The notes: generated from the sequence alone by a model not told the origin. A stretch of 64,000 bases of DNA from CAWFSE01 sp963697565 (GCA_963697565.1 CAVOOM010000003.1:186001-250000), one strand, 5' to 3'. Numbered from the stretch's first letter, positions 1 through 10,666 are shown. Numbers and translations are program-made.

Positions 1-1117
1 CGTACGGGATGCGCTCCCGTCTGCGTTGGGGCGGGCGCTCGACGGGGTGGGCCCCTGCGTGCTGCCGCTGCCGGCGGAGCCGGGCGACGCGGGGGTGCGG
101 TAGCGGCTGATCGCGGCGCTGCGGCCGGACGAGCCGGAGCCGATGCCGGGGGCGGCGGCGATCGTGGCGACGAGCGGCTCGACCGGGGAGCCGCGGGGGG
201 CCGTGCTGACGGCCGCCGCGATCCGGGCCGCGGCCGACGGGCTGCACGAGCGGCTGGGCGGGCCGGGGCGGTGGGTGCTGGCGCTGCCGGCGTGGCACGT
301 GGGCGGTCTGATGGTGCTGGCCCGCGCGCACGTCGCCGGGCTGCCCGCGGTGTGGGCCGACCCCGCGGATGTGCGGACCCTCGAGCCGCCTCCCGGGCGG
401 GCGTACCTCTCGCTGGTGCCGACGCAGCTGGGGCGGGCGCTCGACGCGGGGGTGCGGCTGGACGGCTACGCCGCGGTGCTCGTGGGCGGGGCGCCGCTGC
501 CCGCCGGCGCTCGTCGAGCGGGCGCGGGCCGCGCGGGGTGCGGGTCGTGCTGTCGTACGGGATGACCGAGACGTGCGGCGGGTGCGTGTACGACGGCGAG
601 CCGCTGCCCGGGGTGGAGGTCGCCGTCGGCGCGGACGGGCGGATCGCGGTGGGCGGGGCGACGGTCTTCAGCGGCTACCGGTTCGGGCCGCCGCAGGACG
701 GGCCGCACGTGACGGGCGACCTCGGGGTGCTCGATGACGGACGGCCGGCTGACCGTGCTGGGCCGCGCCGACGACGTGATCGTGACGGGCGGGGTCAACG
801 TCTCGCCGCAGGCCGTCGAGGCCGCGCTGGCCGCGCACCCCGCGGTGCGGGAGGCCGCGGTCGTGGGGGCGCCGGACCCCGAGTGGGGGCAGGCCGTGGT
901 CGCGTACGTCGTGCTGGCGCCCTCCGACGAGCCGCTGACCCTGGCCGACGCGCGGGCGTGGGTGGCCGCCCGGCTCGGGCGGGCCGCGGCGCCGCGCGAG
1001 GTGCGGGTGGTGGCCGACCTGCCGCGGCTGACGCTGGGCAAGGTCGACCGCGCCGCCCTGCGCGCCCCCTCCCGTCCGAGAGTCAGGATCGGTGGCTATG
1101 GCCTCCGCTATCTCTGA
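1..1117 (+). CDS. menE: o-succinylbenzoate-CoA ligase (5' partial, frame-disrupted)
   Basis: MenE makes o-succinylbenzoyl-CoA with ATP for menaquinone synthesis in the cytosol. The ANL-family P-loop ATSGSTGEPRGAVLT is read from about 167, SYGMTETCGG from about 552, and the C-terminal lysine motif LTLGKVDRAAL near 1028-1060. These lie in different frames: the frame shifts near 510 and 735, and 101-103 is an in-frame TAG. The first residues lie before base 1. The last ten or so residues are encoded by a palindromic repeat. menA follows directly on the same strand. All family motifs are present and neighbours carry the same kind of shift, so sequence error is likelier than a dead gene, but a pseudogene cannot be excluded. 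Confidence 0.8.
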
Positions 1118-1124
1118 CACTCGG
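1076..1124. repeat. Dispersed palindrome, family 1, copy A
   Basis: Imperfect dyad with outer arms CCGAG/CTCGG, inner GTCAG/CTGAC and core GGTGGCTATGGCC. Flanking CCCCTCCC and GGGAGGGG extend the stem. It encodes the MenE C-terminus in one frame and possible first MenA codons in another. The same element occurs at 19493, 20717 and 32977. Confidence 0.75.
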
Positions 1125-2041
1125 GAGGGGACCGGAGGGGGGCGTGACGGGCGCCGACGGGCGGCGGACCCCGCGCGGGAGTGGGTGGCCGGGGCGCGGC
1201 CGAAGACGCTGCCCGCCGCGGTGGCGCCCGTCGCGGTGGGCACGGGCGCGGCGTACGAGATCGGCGGCGCCGTGGCGTGGAAGGCGCTGCTCTGCCTGGT
1301 CGTCGCGCTCGCGCTGCAGGTCGGGCGTCAACTACGCCAACGACTACTCCGACGGGGTGCGCGGCACCGACGCCGACCGGGTCGGCCCGCTGCGGCTGGT
1401 CGGGTCGGGGGCGGCGGGCGCGCCGGCGGTCAAGCGGGCGGCGTTCGCGGCGTTCGGGGTGGCCGCCGTGGCCGGGCTGGTGCTGGCGGCGACGAGCACG
1501 TGGTGGTTCCTCGCGATCGGGGCGGCGGCGATCGCGGCGGCCTGGCTCTACACCGGGGGGCCGCGGCCGTACGGGTACGCCGGGCTCGGCGAGGTGTTCG
1601 TGTTCGTCTTCTTCGGGCTGGTCGCGGTGCTCGGCACGATGTGGGCGCAGGCCGGCGAGGTCACGCTGAGCGCGATCGCGGGCGCCGTCGGGTGCGGGCT
1701 GCTGGCCGTCGCGGTGCTGGTGGCCAACAACCTGCGCGACCTGCCGCGCGACGCCAAGGCCGGCAAGCGCACGCTCGCGGTGCGCCTGGGCGACGCGCGG
1801 ACGCGGTCGCTCTACGTCACCTGCGTCTTCGTGCCGTACGCCCTGGCCGCGCTGCTCGTCTCGCCCTCGCGGGTGGGCGCCGTGCTGCCGCTGCTCTCGC
1901 CTGCCGCTGGCGATGATCACCGCCGACCGGGTGCGCAAGGGCGCGGCCGGCCCGGCGCTCGTGCCGGTGCTGGCCAAGACCGGCCAGGCGCTGCTCGCGT
2001 ACGGCCTGCTGCTCGGCCTCGGCCTGGCGCTGGCCGCCTGA
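1092..2041 (+). CDS. menA: 1,4-dihydroxy-2-naphthoate polyprenyltransferase (frame-disrupted)
   Basis: MenA is the membrane UbiA-family enzyme that attaches the isoprenoid tail to dihydroxynaphthoate, giving demethylmenaquinone. The N-terminal motif AGARPKTLPAAVAPV, the first Asp-rich site NDYSDGVRGTD and the second site DLPRDAKAGKRTLAV are all readable, with several hydrophobic helices between them. Reading needs frame shifts near 1320 and 1905; the last frame ends AYGLLLGLGLALAA then TGA. The start is uncertain: GTG 1092 or ATG 1098 are in frame but lie inside the palindrome and overlap menE. GTG 1144 has a better ribosome site (GGAGGGG) but is one frame off, which a single-base error would explain. 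Confidence 0.8.
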
Positions 2042-2068
2042 CCCAGCCCGCTCGGCCCCGCTGCGGCC

Positions 2069-2140
2069 CGCTTACCCGCCCGTACGGGCGCTTCCCCGCC
2101 GCCACAGCGCCGGGCAAGCACGCCTTGGGCCGGGCAAGCG
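2069..2140. repeat. GC-rich palindrome, family 2, copy 1
   Basis: Paired segments CGCTT-CCCG and CGGGCAAGCG flank a core ending ACAGCGCCGGGCAAGC, with CCCGCCCGTACGGGCG inside. The same core recurs at 48001 and 49084. It lies just after menA, before a converging gene, so it may also act as a terminator. Confidence 0.6.
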
Positions 2141-2180
2141 ACAGGGGTGGCTCATCGGGTGGGCGGCCAGCGCGGGACGG

Positions 2181-2878
2181 TCAGGCGAGGAAGACGGTCA
2201 TCACGGCCCGGTACGTGCCGGTGGGCTGGAACGACGGGACAGTCAGCGTCATCGGGCCGGTGATGTCGTACTCGCCGCCGGTGCTGCCCCCGCCGCCGAT
2301 CTGGTCGTCCTTGGAGCACAGCAGGATCGGGCTGGCGAAGGACGACTCGCCGGCGTCGATGACGCCGGGGGCGGAGTACGGGTTGGCCGAGGCGCACGCG
2401 GGGTCGAGCGTCAGGCGGGCGGCCGCGATGGTGTTGTCGCCGGAGCGGAAGTCCGACAGCGTCGCGGTGAGCATCCAGCCGTAGACGCCGCCGCGGGTGT
2501 CGACGACGCGCAGCCGGTTCAGCTCGGCGGGCACCGACAGCGGCGCGACAGGGGTGGTCAGCGAGCCGAAGTCGATGAGGTACGGGTCGGGGTTCGGCGC
2601 GACGGCGAAGGCCTGCTGGCCGAGCACGCCAGAGGCGACCGTGGCCGTGACGACCTGGGACGTCGAGCAGCCCGAGCCCTCGCATGCGTCGAACGGCGGG
2701 CGGGTCCTCAGCGAGCAGGACCGGGGCGGCGTCGAAACGAGGCCGGCGTCTGCGTGGGCGCGCCCCACGCGGCGGCCGGTGGGGCGACGGCCGCGGCCAG
2801 GGCCGCGACCAAGCCCGCGGCGAGCGCCAGCGAGGTGAGGTAGGTGGGACCGAGGCGGATGGTGCGCGTGCCACTCAT
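2181..2878 (-). CDS. Secreted protein with WxL-like domain (surface gene A)
   Basis: About 230 residues, presumably exported. The N-terminus from ATG 2878 carries a signal peptide with core LALAAGLVAALAAAVAPPAAA. A frame shift near 2740 joins it to the mature part. The mature part has DTRGGVYGWMLTATLSDF and ends in a Y-x4-T-x2-L strand (TGTYRAVMTVFL). This pattern resembles the first and last motifs of WxL cell-wall-binding domains of Firmicutes; the assignment is my inference from motif spacing, not a database result. Cysteines near both ends of the domain may pair. Homologous domains end the genes stopping at 3057 and 5762. Function unknown; probably a wall-associated or secreted surface protein. 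Confidence 0.6.
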
Positions 2879-3056
2879 GGCAACCCCCGTTGCCAGGGCC
2901 GGTTGGCCCGACGGCTCCACGGTTTCACCTGACGTGATCGTCAGGGCAGGGCCAACGTCCCATTGCGCGGCGCCGCTCGGGAGCGAGGTGCCCCAGCGAT
3001 GCGGCGGCTGCGCCACTCGAATTCTGCTGGTCGCCATGCCACATCGGTGGGGGCGG

Positions 3057-4704
3057 TCAGACAAGGGTGATGAGGATCCGGCCCTCGTAGGAGGCGGCGG
3101 CCTGGAAGGACGGCAGGCTGAGGGTGAGGGTGCCGCCGACGTCCCACTCCCCGTCGGTGGTGCCGCCGGAGGTCTGGGTGTCCTTGGCGCAGAGGGTGAC
3201 CGGGCCGCCGAGGCCCTGGTTGGGGCCGCCGGCCACGGCACCGGGCGGCGCGGCGCCGACGCCGGCGCAGGTGGGGGTCGCCGCGAGCAGCGCCTTGGAG
3301 ATGGTCTGCCCGCCGGGGGCCTCCAGGTCGGTGGCCGCGGCCGACAGGGTCCAGCCGTACGCGCCGCCGCGGCGGTCGACGACGCGCACCCGGTTGAGCG
3401 GGGCGCTGAGCACGGTGACGGCCGACGGCACCTCCGTGGTGAAGGCGATGGTCTCGGCGTCGGGGTTGGGGGCGGTGGCGAAGGCGCGCATGCCCAGCGT
3501 GCCCGGGTCGCCCACGGTGGGCCCGCCGCCGGCGGCGCCGAGCCCGGAGGCGGCCCGGTCGGCGGCCGGGTCGCCGTCGGGCGCCGTCTCGTACGCGACC
3601 AGGGCGACGGTCAGCGGGTCGGCGTAGGTGTACGTCGCCCCGAGCGCGCCGGTGGAGGTGGCGGTCGCGGCGACGGGGGGGTCGGCGGTGTCGGAGCCGG
3701 GTGAGCCGAGCAGCGAGGTGGAGCCGCGCACCTCGACGGCGGCGAGCGGGTCGAAGTTCGCGCCGGTGACCGCGATGGGGGTGCCGGCGGCGGCCCCGGC
3801 GGGCGACAGCGCGATGGTGCGCGGGCCGAGCACGACGAGCGAGACGACGGCGGAGTACGCCCCGGCGGTGACCCGCAGGGTGCGCGCGCCCGTGGTGGCG
3901 CCGGCCGGGAGCGTCGCGGTGCCCTGCAGCCCGCCGGCCAGGGTGGTGGTGAGGGTGTGGGCGGCCGCCTGGCAGGGGCCGGCGCCGCCGATGCCGCAGA
4001 GCTCGGCGGCGAGCGACCCGGTGCCGAGCGAGGAGGGCCAGCCGGAGCCGCCGAGGGTGGCGGTCTCGCCGGGGCGGGCGTAGCCGGTGACGCCGGGGCG
4101 CTGGCCGGCCACCGAGGCGATCGAGACGGTGGCGTCGGTGAGGACGGCGGTGGTGGCGACGGGGGCGTTTCGCGGGTCGGTGGAGGCGGGGCCGGAGCAG
4201 TAGAGGTCGTCGGCGGCGGTGTCGATGTGCAGCCGGGTGACGGTGAGCGAGGTGCCGCTGCCGGCGGCGGCGGTGTAGGTGCCGGTGGCGGTGAAGCCGC
4301 CGAGGGCCTCGCCGGCGGACTTGGCGGCGGCCGGGTACGAGTCGGCGGCGCCGGCCAGCGCGACCTACCGGTCTGGGTGCCGCCGAGGACGACGGTCGCC
4401 CGCGGGGTGGCGCTGCCGGCGGCGGTGGCGCTGGTGGCGTTAGGGCCGGTGGCGACGGCCAGCGTCACGGTGACGGTGTTGCCGGGCGGCGGGCAGCGCC
4501 GGGGAGCGGTCGAGGGTGAGGGTGTCGCTGTACGACTGCGGGGCGGTCGGCCGCCGGCGTCGCCGACGTAGGTGGCGCAGGCGAGCGCGACGGGCGCCGG
4601 GCCGAAGGCCTGCGCCTGCTGCGCGGCCAGGCCCGCGAGGGGGGCGGCCAGGCCGACGGCGAGGGCGGCAGCGAGCGCGCGGCGCAGAGCGGTCGTGCGC
4701 GCAT
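3057..4704 (-). CDS. Secreted protein with IPT/TIG-like and WxL-like domains (surface gene B)
   Basis: A roughly 545-residue secreted protein. ATG 4704 starts a signal peptide (AAALAVGLAAPLAGLAA) that needs a frame shift near 4700; further shifts fall near 4550, 4490 and 4365, after which the frame is open to the end. The middle has LGPRTIALSPAGAAAGTPI followed by VTGANFDPL, typical of IPT/TIG-type immunoglobulin folds. The C-terminal domain carries DRRGGAYGWTLSAAATDL and ends AASYEGRILITLV, matching surface gene A. No membrane anchor or sorting signal is visible, so attachment would be non-covalent, as for WxL proteins. Substrate or ligand unknown. Confidence 0.6.
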
Positions 4705-4950
4705 GCGGCGGCTCACCCTCCCTCTCGTCGTCGCCCCCGGCAGGCCCGGATCTCGGGCCGCGTCCTGGCGCATTCTGCCTGACATCGCGGCACGGCCGCG
4801 CCCCACCGACCCCAACGGGTGAGGGCCTGCCCACCTGGGGCCAGGCCGCCCGGCGGCGGGCAGGCGCCGCGCCAGCGAGCGCGGTGGGGCCGGGTCCCGT
4901 GGCCTCGCGGATAGGCTCCCACCGAGCCAGGCCGCATGGGGAGGGACGGC

Positions 4951-5601
4951 ATGTCGGAGCAGCACCCGGGGGGGATCCCGGCGGGGTGGTACGAGGATCC
5001 GCAGTCGGCGCAGACGCTGCGCTACTGGGACGGCAGCCGGTGGACCGACTCGGTCGAGCCGCCGGCGACGACCCCGCTCCCCGGCCCCCCCGCAGGACCC
5101 ACGTGGCGGCCCCCGAGGAGGCCGCCTCGGAGCTCGACGCTGCGGCCCCTGCCCGAAGCGGACGACCAGCGGGGTGCCGCCGCTGGAGGGTCGGGCCGGG
5201 CGCAGGGCCCAGGCTTCCGGGGCTCGGTGGTCGATGCCTCCGGCGGCGCGCAAGTGGGCGGCGATCGGCGGGGTGGGCGTGCTCGTGCTGGCCGGGCTCG
5301 GCCTGGTCATCGCCCGGCCGTGGGACACAACCCCGAAGACCTGCGCCGAGGCGGTCTCCGCGCTGGCGGGCGGTTCGGCCGACCAGCAGACCCTGGAGGC
5401 GATCACCGAGCGTGCGGCAGCCTGGACGAGTTCGCAGCCGAGGCCGCCAAGTACCCGGAGTCGTTCGCCGTCGATGCGCTGGGGCCAGGTGTGGCCAGCC
5501 TCTGCCAGCAGGTTCCGGGGGCCGGCAGCCGGCCCCTGTGCGTCGAGGCGGCGTCGTCACAGCCAGCCGACCCCTCGGCCAGCCCCGCCCCGGCAGCCTG
5601 A
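4951..5601 (+). CDS. DUF2510-type membrane protein (frame-disrupted)
   Basis: The N-terminal AGWYEDPQSAQTLRYWDGSRW is the DUF2510 tryptophan/glycine motif, common near the N-terminus of actinobacterial membrane proteins. A proline-rich linker follows, then one transmembrane segment (AAIGGVGVLVLAGLGLVI, about 5260-5315), then a small domain with cysteines (TCAEAV, SLCQQ, LCVEAA). The frame shifts near 5110, 5240 and 5415. ATG 4951 was chosen over ATG 4936 because GGGGAGGGA sits just upstream of it. It is the only plus-strand gene among the surface proteins and is transcribed divergently from gene B. Function unknown. Confidence 0.6.
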   Translation: MSEQHPGGIPAGWYEDPQSAQTLRYWDGSRWTDSVEPPATTPLPGPPAGPTWRPPRRPPRSSTLRPLPEADDQRGAAAGGSGRAQGPGFRGSVVDASGGAQVGGDRRGGRARAGRARPGHRPAVGHNPEDLRRGGLRAGGRFGRPADPGGDHRACGSLDEFAAEAAKYPESFAVDALGPGVASLCQQVPGAGSRPLCVEAASSQPADPSASPAPAA

Positions 5602-5711
5602 CTCACACCGCGCGGGCCCATGAGCGCACCAACGCTCGACAGGGGATCCCGTGCCGTCGGGCCCCCGGGCCTGGCCGCGACCGCGGGCCTTCGAGGCACC
5701 GGGCCGGGCGA

Positions 5712-5740
5712 GAGGGGGCGGGCCCGAGGCCCGCCCCCTC
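5712..5740. terminator. Hairpin terminator between converging genes
   Basis: Perfect 12-bp arms GAGGGGGCGGGC and GCCCGCCCCCTC with loop CCGAG. It sits between the stop of the DUF2510 gene and the stop of the converging surface gene C, as expected for a bidirectional terminator. No clear T run follows. Confidence 0.7.
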
Positions 5741-5761
5741 CCGGGGTTGCTTGCTCGGTGG

Positions 5762-6990
5762 TCAGACCAGGGTGATGGTCATGAGTCCGTTGTAGGCGGC
5801 CGCCGCCTGGAACGCCGGAACGATCAGGTCCACCGGGGCGGTCACGTTGTAAACACCGCCGGTGGTCTGCGTGGTGGCGTTCACCGCCGTGCCCTTCGTG
5901 CAGAGGTTCTGCGCGCCGGCGAAGTCGCGCGGCACCCGCGGTGACGCCAGGGGCGTTGAGGGTGTCGTCGAAGCCGGGGATCGCCCGGGTCGACGTCGAC
6001 GTTGTCGTAGTCCTACGCCGTGCTGTTGGTGGCTGCTCGCAGGCCGGGGTGATGTCCAGCCGGCTGTTCGGGATGGAGTTCGCGCCGGCGTTGGCGGTGG
6101 GTCGACATCGAGGCGGTCAGCGACCAGCCGAAGGTGCCACCGCGGTTGTCCGACGGCGATGTGGTTCATGACGCCCGGACGGGGCGTCGGGGCCAGCGGC
6201 GACGTGAGGGCGCCGAGGTCGGTCGTGGACGCGTTTGGGTTGGTGCCCTTGACGTACGCGCGCTGCATGAGGCGGCCCGCGTTCACGGTGATCTGGACGT
6301 TCTGGTTGGTCGAGCAGCCAACGACGCCAGTGGTGTTGCCGTAGGCGACGCAGCGGTCAGGGTTGAACGTGAACCGCGCCGAGGACAGCCTGCGGGGCCT
6401 GCGGGATCGACCTGGCGAGGCCCAAGAAGGACGCCGGGTTGTTGACGGTGAACAGCGCGGACAGGTGCCGGTGGCCGGGGCGGTGCCGGTGCCGGTGTCG
6501 GCGGTCGCGGCGAACTGGGCGCGCCGATCATCGAGGACCGGGCCACGGCCTCAACGGGTTGAAGTTGGTGCCGGTGACGGTGGACACGGTGCCCGCGCCA
6601 CTCGTGGTCGGGGAAAGCGTGATCGCACGCGCGCCGAGGACCTTGTACGCGAACAGCTGCTGCTGGTGTTAACGGTGGGGTCGGTGACGACAGGTGGCGC
6701 GGGCCGGTGGTGAGACCCGGGCCAGGCACGCCGACGCAGTCTCGACGGCGCCGGTCAGGGTGACCGAGGGCAGGGCCTGGCAGCGGCGGTGGTGCTGGCC
6801 GGGTGACAGAGCAGGACCTTCGCGGTGCCCACGTTCCAGGCAGCCGCAGGACCGAAGCCGAGGGTCACCGTCTGGCCTGCGAAGGGAACGGACGGGGCCG
6901 GGCCGGGGCCGTCCGGGTCGTAGAAGACGGGGCCGAGGCCGTCGGTGGCCACCGGCTGGCCCGAGGTCAGTTGACCGTCAGCGGACGGGG
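5762..6990 (-). CDS. WxL-like surface protein, C-terminal part (surface gene C)
   Basis: Heavily frame-shifted. Readable pieces in order are VPFAGQTVTLGFGP (near 6880), LGARAITLSP then TVTGTNFNPL (near 6630-6550, matching the IPT/TIG part of gene B), FTVNNPASFLGLA (near 6430), DNRGGTFGWSLTASMST (near 6140) and the closing AAAAYNGLMTITLV. The order is the same as in gene B, so it is a paralog. It probably continues from the upstream segment beginning at 7650: after that segment's stop, a protein-like stretch ADWHVDSTVASSP is readable in another frame. Either one long secreted protein with errors or a decayed gene. Confidence 0.5.
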
Positions 6991-7020
6991 GACGATGCGA
7001 CCGTCGAGTCGACGTGCCAG

Positions 7021-7650
7021 TCAGCGGTGGCCGGCCGGGACGTAGTTGGCGAGGGGGTTGGTCTCGGCCGGGTCAGCCGAACGGTTGATGTTGGCGTCGA
7101 AGCCGTTGCGGGCGCCGAAGCCGGCACCGGAGGACGGGCCGTTGCCGTTGATGTTCATGTTGCGGATGTCGTAGTTGTGCGGGCCGGCGCCCGGGGCGGA
7201 CACGGTGCAGGTCAGCGTGGGGATGTCCGTGCCCGGGCCGATGCCGGCGTAGTTGCCGGCGATGGCGACCGCGGCCGAAAGCGCCTCGCTGGTCTCGCAC
7301 TGGTCGCCCGACATCACGATGGTCGTGCCCACGCTGTCGACGATGTCGAACTCGTACTGGTAGGAGCCCGCGCCCACGGCCGCAAAACCGGCCTTCGGGC
7401 CGACGCCCAGGGTGATGGTCAGCTGCGCGTCGAAGCCCACCTGGGTGACCGTCAGCGACGCCGAGTTCGTGTTCCGCCGACCGAGTTGTTGTTGTACGCG
7501 GCGACACCGGCGTCGTTGACAGGCTCCGACTACAGGGTCGCGAACAGGTCGGTCGGCCGGCGGATGCCGATGTGACGCCGAGCGCCATCACCCCAGCCGT
7601 GGCCGTTGCGAAGGCCGCACCCCCGCGACGAGCTTCTTCGTAGGCTTCAT
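7021..7650 (-). CDS. Secreted protein, N-terminal part of surface gene C
   Basis: ATG 7650 follows AAGGGGAA and starts a signal peptide, MKPTKKLVAG then AFATATAGVMALGVTSASA, after a one-base shift near 7620. An in-frame TAG at 7530-7532 and a shift near 7465 follow; from 7440 the frame is open. The mature part has NGNGPSSGAGFGARNGFDAN, which resembles NSNGAASGGEFG and GFDAWFN in surface gene D, so both share an N-terminal beta-rich domain. Cysteines at DQCETSE and TLTCTV may form a disulfide. Likely the start of a longer protein ending at 5762. Confidence 0.5.
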
Positions 7651-7729
7651 GCCTTGGTTCCCCTTCCCCTCCAGGAAGCGTGCGACCCGACCGCCGGGCC
7701 GTACGGGTGGTGCTTTCGCCTCTCCCCGT

Positions 7730-7752
7730 GGCGTTCCAATAGGTGGAACGCC
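7730..7752. promoter_or_regulatory. GTTCC-N7-GGAAC dyad in leader of surface gene C
   Basis: Perfect 8-bp arms GGCGTTCC and GGAACGCC around a 7-nt loop, about 80 bases upstream of ATG 7650 on the minus strand. The same GTTCC-N7-GGAAC core occurs before the LPKTG gene at 12025, and a related GGAAC-N8-GTTCC dyad at 10106. A TTGACA lies further upstream near 7800. Could be an operator or an RNA hairpin. Confidence 0.5.
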
Positions 7753-7898
7753 GTTACTTGAGGCGTGACGCGGCTCACATTCCCTCCGACCGCACCCTTC
7801 TGTCAAGAGTTTCCGACGGATTCATCCGCTGAGTCAGATCAGGGCGTCACCGGCTGGATAGGCCAGACGGGTGAGCATCTGGTGGGCGCCCACGGGGG

Positions 7899-10002
7899 TC
7901 AGACCCCGACCCGGTGGCGGCCGCCGCCGCGCGACGCGGGGGCCAGCGCCCGGTGCGAGCGCACCGCGACCACCAGGCCCACCTGCAGCGCGATCAGGCC
8001 GATGATCAGCGCCGGGATCGAGTCACCGGGGCCGGTCTCCGGCAGGGTGCTTGCGCTGGTGCCGTCGCCGGTCGAGGTGTCGGCGGTCGAGCCTCCGGCT
8101 GGCGGCGCCGCGACCGTGATGGCCGCGGTCAGGATCCGTGGGCTGGTGCCGGTCGCTGCCTCGCCGCTCATCAGCAGCGTGTGAGGCCCGCCGTGCCGGC
8201 GGAATGGTGACAGTCGTGCTGAACGTGCCGGACGCGTCGGCCTCGCCGACCCCGAGCACCTGCGGCGTGGAGTAAAGCGCGGTGGCGACGGTCGCGTTCG
8301 GCTTGAAGCCCGAACCGCTCAGGCTAGGGTGCCGCCCGCCGTCGGGGTGCCCTGGACGGTGATGGCGCCGTCGGGGTTGGCAGGCGGCTCGCTCGGGAGG
8401 GTGACCTTGGCGAGAGGGACCTCCGCCTTGGCCTTCGGGACGCAGGTGGTGTCGGCGTTGTCGACGCCCTGGTCGTCGTACTTCACGTTGACGATCTCCA
8501 CCGTGGCGGGCAGGGCCGAAACCGTGCCGGAGACAGTGAAGGGCGGCACCTGGGTGAAGGTCGGGATGCTGACGGCGTACTTGGGGCCGACCCCGGTCGC
8601 CTGGACGCCTGCGACCTTGTAGGTGACGCTCGGCTCGAGGGTGCCCGGGCTGATCACCAGCGGGCCGGTCTTGGGGCCCAGTCCCACGTTGACCGTGATC
8701 GCCGTGCTCGTCGACGAGACGAGACGGAGCCGGTCCAGTCCGCGTCAATGGGGCGCCGTTGATGGTCGTCGTGCAGGTGTAGGCCGCGGTGAGGGCTCCC
8801 GCCGCGAGGTCGACCGAGGTGCCGGTGCTGGCGTTGACCTGCTGGCTCAGCGGCGCGGATGTGGCTGAGGCGTTGTTGCCGTCGCCGGCGTACTCGGCCG
8901 TCAGGCTCCGCGGCCCAGTTCCAGCGCGGTCGCGGTGTAGGTCGCCACCCCCGAGGTCACCGTGCCGGAGCCCACCGTCGTCGCGCCGTCCTTGTAGGTC
9001 ACCGTCCCCGAGGGCTGGAATCCGTCGGTCAGGGTCGCCGTGAGCACCACCGGCGAGCCGACCGTCGAGGGGTTCGGTGTGCTGGTCAACGTCACCGTCG
9101 GGGTCGCCTTGCCGACGGTCTGGGTGAGGCCGGCGACGTGCTCGGCTCGTGGGTGGCGTCGCCGGAGTAGACCGCGGTCAACGCGCTGTCGCCGGGAGGC
9201 AGGTCGAGTCGGCAAAAGGTCGCCGAGGAGCCGGCACCGACAGGGGCGGTGCCGATCTCGGCTGCCGCCTCGCTTGAAGGCGACCTGCCGGTCCTGGGCG
9301 CCGCTCCTCCCGCGACGGTTGCGGTCAGGGTGATCGACTCGCCGAAGGCCGACGGGGGCTTTGAACTCGCGAGCGCCGTGGTGGTCGGGTCGGGGCCGGG
9401 CGCCCCGACACGTGACGGTCTCGGCGAGCGGCCAGTCCACTCCCGCAACGATCTGCGCCGTCGTCGTCCCCGGGTTGAACCAAGCATCGAACCCAGTGGG
9501 CGTTCCGAACTCGCCCCCACTGGCCGCGCCGTTGCTGTTCAACAGGAAGTCGGTCAGGGTGAACGTGTGGCTCTCGGCCGGCAGCCCCGGGAACGTCGCC
9601 TTGATCGAAAAGCCGCCGGGGTAGGTAGGCGAACTCACCGCGACGGGAGCGGTACACGTCGGCGCGGCGAAGATCGGCCACGGGTGTTGGCGGCCCCGTC
9701 GGCACGGAGGTAGCCTGGAGCTGGTGGTCGTCGCCCGCGTACCCGGCGAAGGCCGTTGTGTACGGGCCATTGGGCGCCGAGACGGTCACCTCGACCGCCG
9801 AACCCACCTGCTGGGCCATCGTGACACGACGTGCCGGTCCCACCCCACGACGCCAACCCCGCCTGGTTCACCGGAGACGCGTTGATCACCGGCGCTGTGC
9901 TCGTGTTCTTCGTCGCCGCCTCAGCGACCCCGACCAGGAGGGGCGACGCCGCGAGGGCGACGAGGCTCGCGGCCAGCAGGCGAAGGTGGAACGGCGCTTC
10001 AC
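7899..10002 (-). CDS. LPETG-anchored surface protein with Ig-like repeats (surface gene D)
   Basis: A protein of about 700 residues, predicted to be sortase-anchored. GTG 10002 begins KRRSTF and, after a shift, a signal core LLAASLVALAASPLLVGVAEA; the mature start contains NTSTAPVINASPVNQAGLA. Next come an N-terminal domain shared with gene C, two bacterial Ig-like (Ig_3 type) repeats (TTTALASSKPPSAFGESITL; STPNPSTVGSPVVLTATLTD), a beta domain with TFTQVPPFTVSGTVSALPAT, and a segment with GSGFKPNATVATALYS. It ends LPETGPGDSIP, a hydrophobic helix and a basic tail. At least six frame shifts are needed (for example near 9985, 9760, 9400, 9130, 8880, 8340, 8180). No sortase gene lies in the window. 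Confidence 0.65.
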
Positions 10003-10097
10003 AGGGGCTCCAGATCGGTGCGTCACAACGGCGGCGGGCGGCCTGACGGGAGCGCACGGTTGAGGGCCCACGGCGGCGCCCCTCAACACCACGCGTT

Positions 10098-10131
10098 CCG
10101 CCGAACGGAACATTGTTCTGTTCCGCGGCGG
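10098..10131. promoter_or_regulatory. GGAAC/GTTCC dyad in leader of surface gene D
   Basis: Two-step dyad: CCGCCG pairs CGGCGG, and CGGAAC pairs GTTCCG around an 8-nt loop. It lies between the promoter-like element at 10140 and the GTG at 10002, as the related dyads do at 7730 and 12025. Confidence 0.5.
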
Positions 10132-10139
10132 ATAGCCGA

Positions 10140-10168
10140 ATCACACGCGTTCCCCGCCCGCCTGTCAA
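10140..10168 (-). promoter_or_regulatory. Promoter-like TTGACA-N17-TGTGAT before surface gene D
   Basis: On the minus strand TTGACA is followed after exactly 17 bases by TGTGAT. GAATCCC lies just upstream of the TTGACA, as at 12103. The copy at 12075 has the same hexamers, spacing and flanks, which supports a shared promoter. Confidence 0.55.
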
Positions 10169-10207
10169 GGGATTCGACCGGATCGGGCGACGGGGTAGGG
10201 TCCGGCG

Positions 10208-10429
10208 ATGCTCACTCGCCGGCTCGCCGTCCTCGCCCTCGGCGCCTTGCTCGTGACCGGGTGCTCCGGCGGCGACGACTCCGGCGCGGCTCCCTCCGGG
10301 CCCTGGTCACCCGCGGCCGAGGACATCAGGGAACTACCGAACTCCGGTGATCAGGTCGCCTTCATCCCCGCCGATCTCGTGCCTGATTCAGCCACCGGAG
10401 GCTGCGTAGTCTTCCAGGACGAGGGGTAG
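10208..10429 (+). CDS. Small lipoprotein (probably continues past a frame shift)
   Basis: The N-terminus is a lipoprotein signal, MLTRRLAVLALGALLVTGCSGG, with lipobox LVTGC, so the mature protein should be lipid-anchored on the outer face of the membrane. The frame ends at a TAG after VVFQDEG. Protein-like sequence continues in other frames (SSGAPLKESPCVNRG, then VYREVLELFGQTDPDYAW) to about 10640, so the real gene is probably near 150 residues with shifts near 10425 and 10480. It converges with another lipoprotein gene on the opposite strand. No family recognised. Confidence 0.45.
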   Translation: MLTRRLAVLALGALLVTGCSGGDDSGAAPSGPWSPAAEDIRELPNSGDQVAFIPADLVPDSATGGCVVFQDEG

Positions 10430-10666
10430 ACCGACAGCTCGGGGGCACCCTTAAAGGAGTCGCCGTGCGTGAACCGAGGGCTGCTACACGGTGATCCTTC
10501 CACCGATGCCGGGGCCGAACAACCTCGCGCCCTCTGCGAGACACCGCCCCGGAGGACCACGCCTTTGGACCAGGTCTACCGCGAGGTGCTCGAGCTCTTC
10601 GGCCAGACCGATCCTGACTACGCCTGGAGCGGTGTTCGACCGCCGAGCGACGGCCAAACGGGGCCC

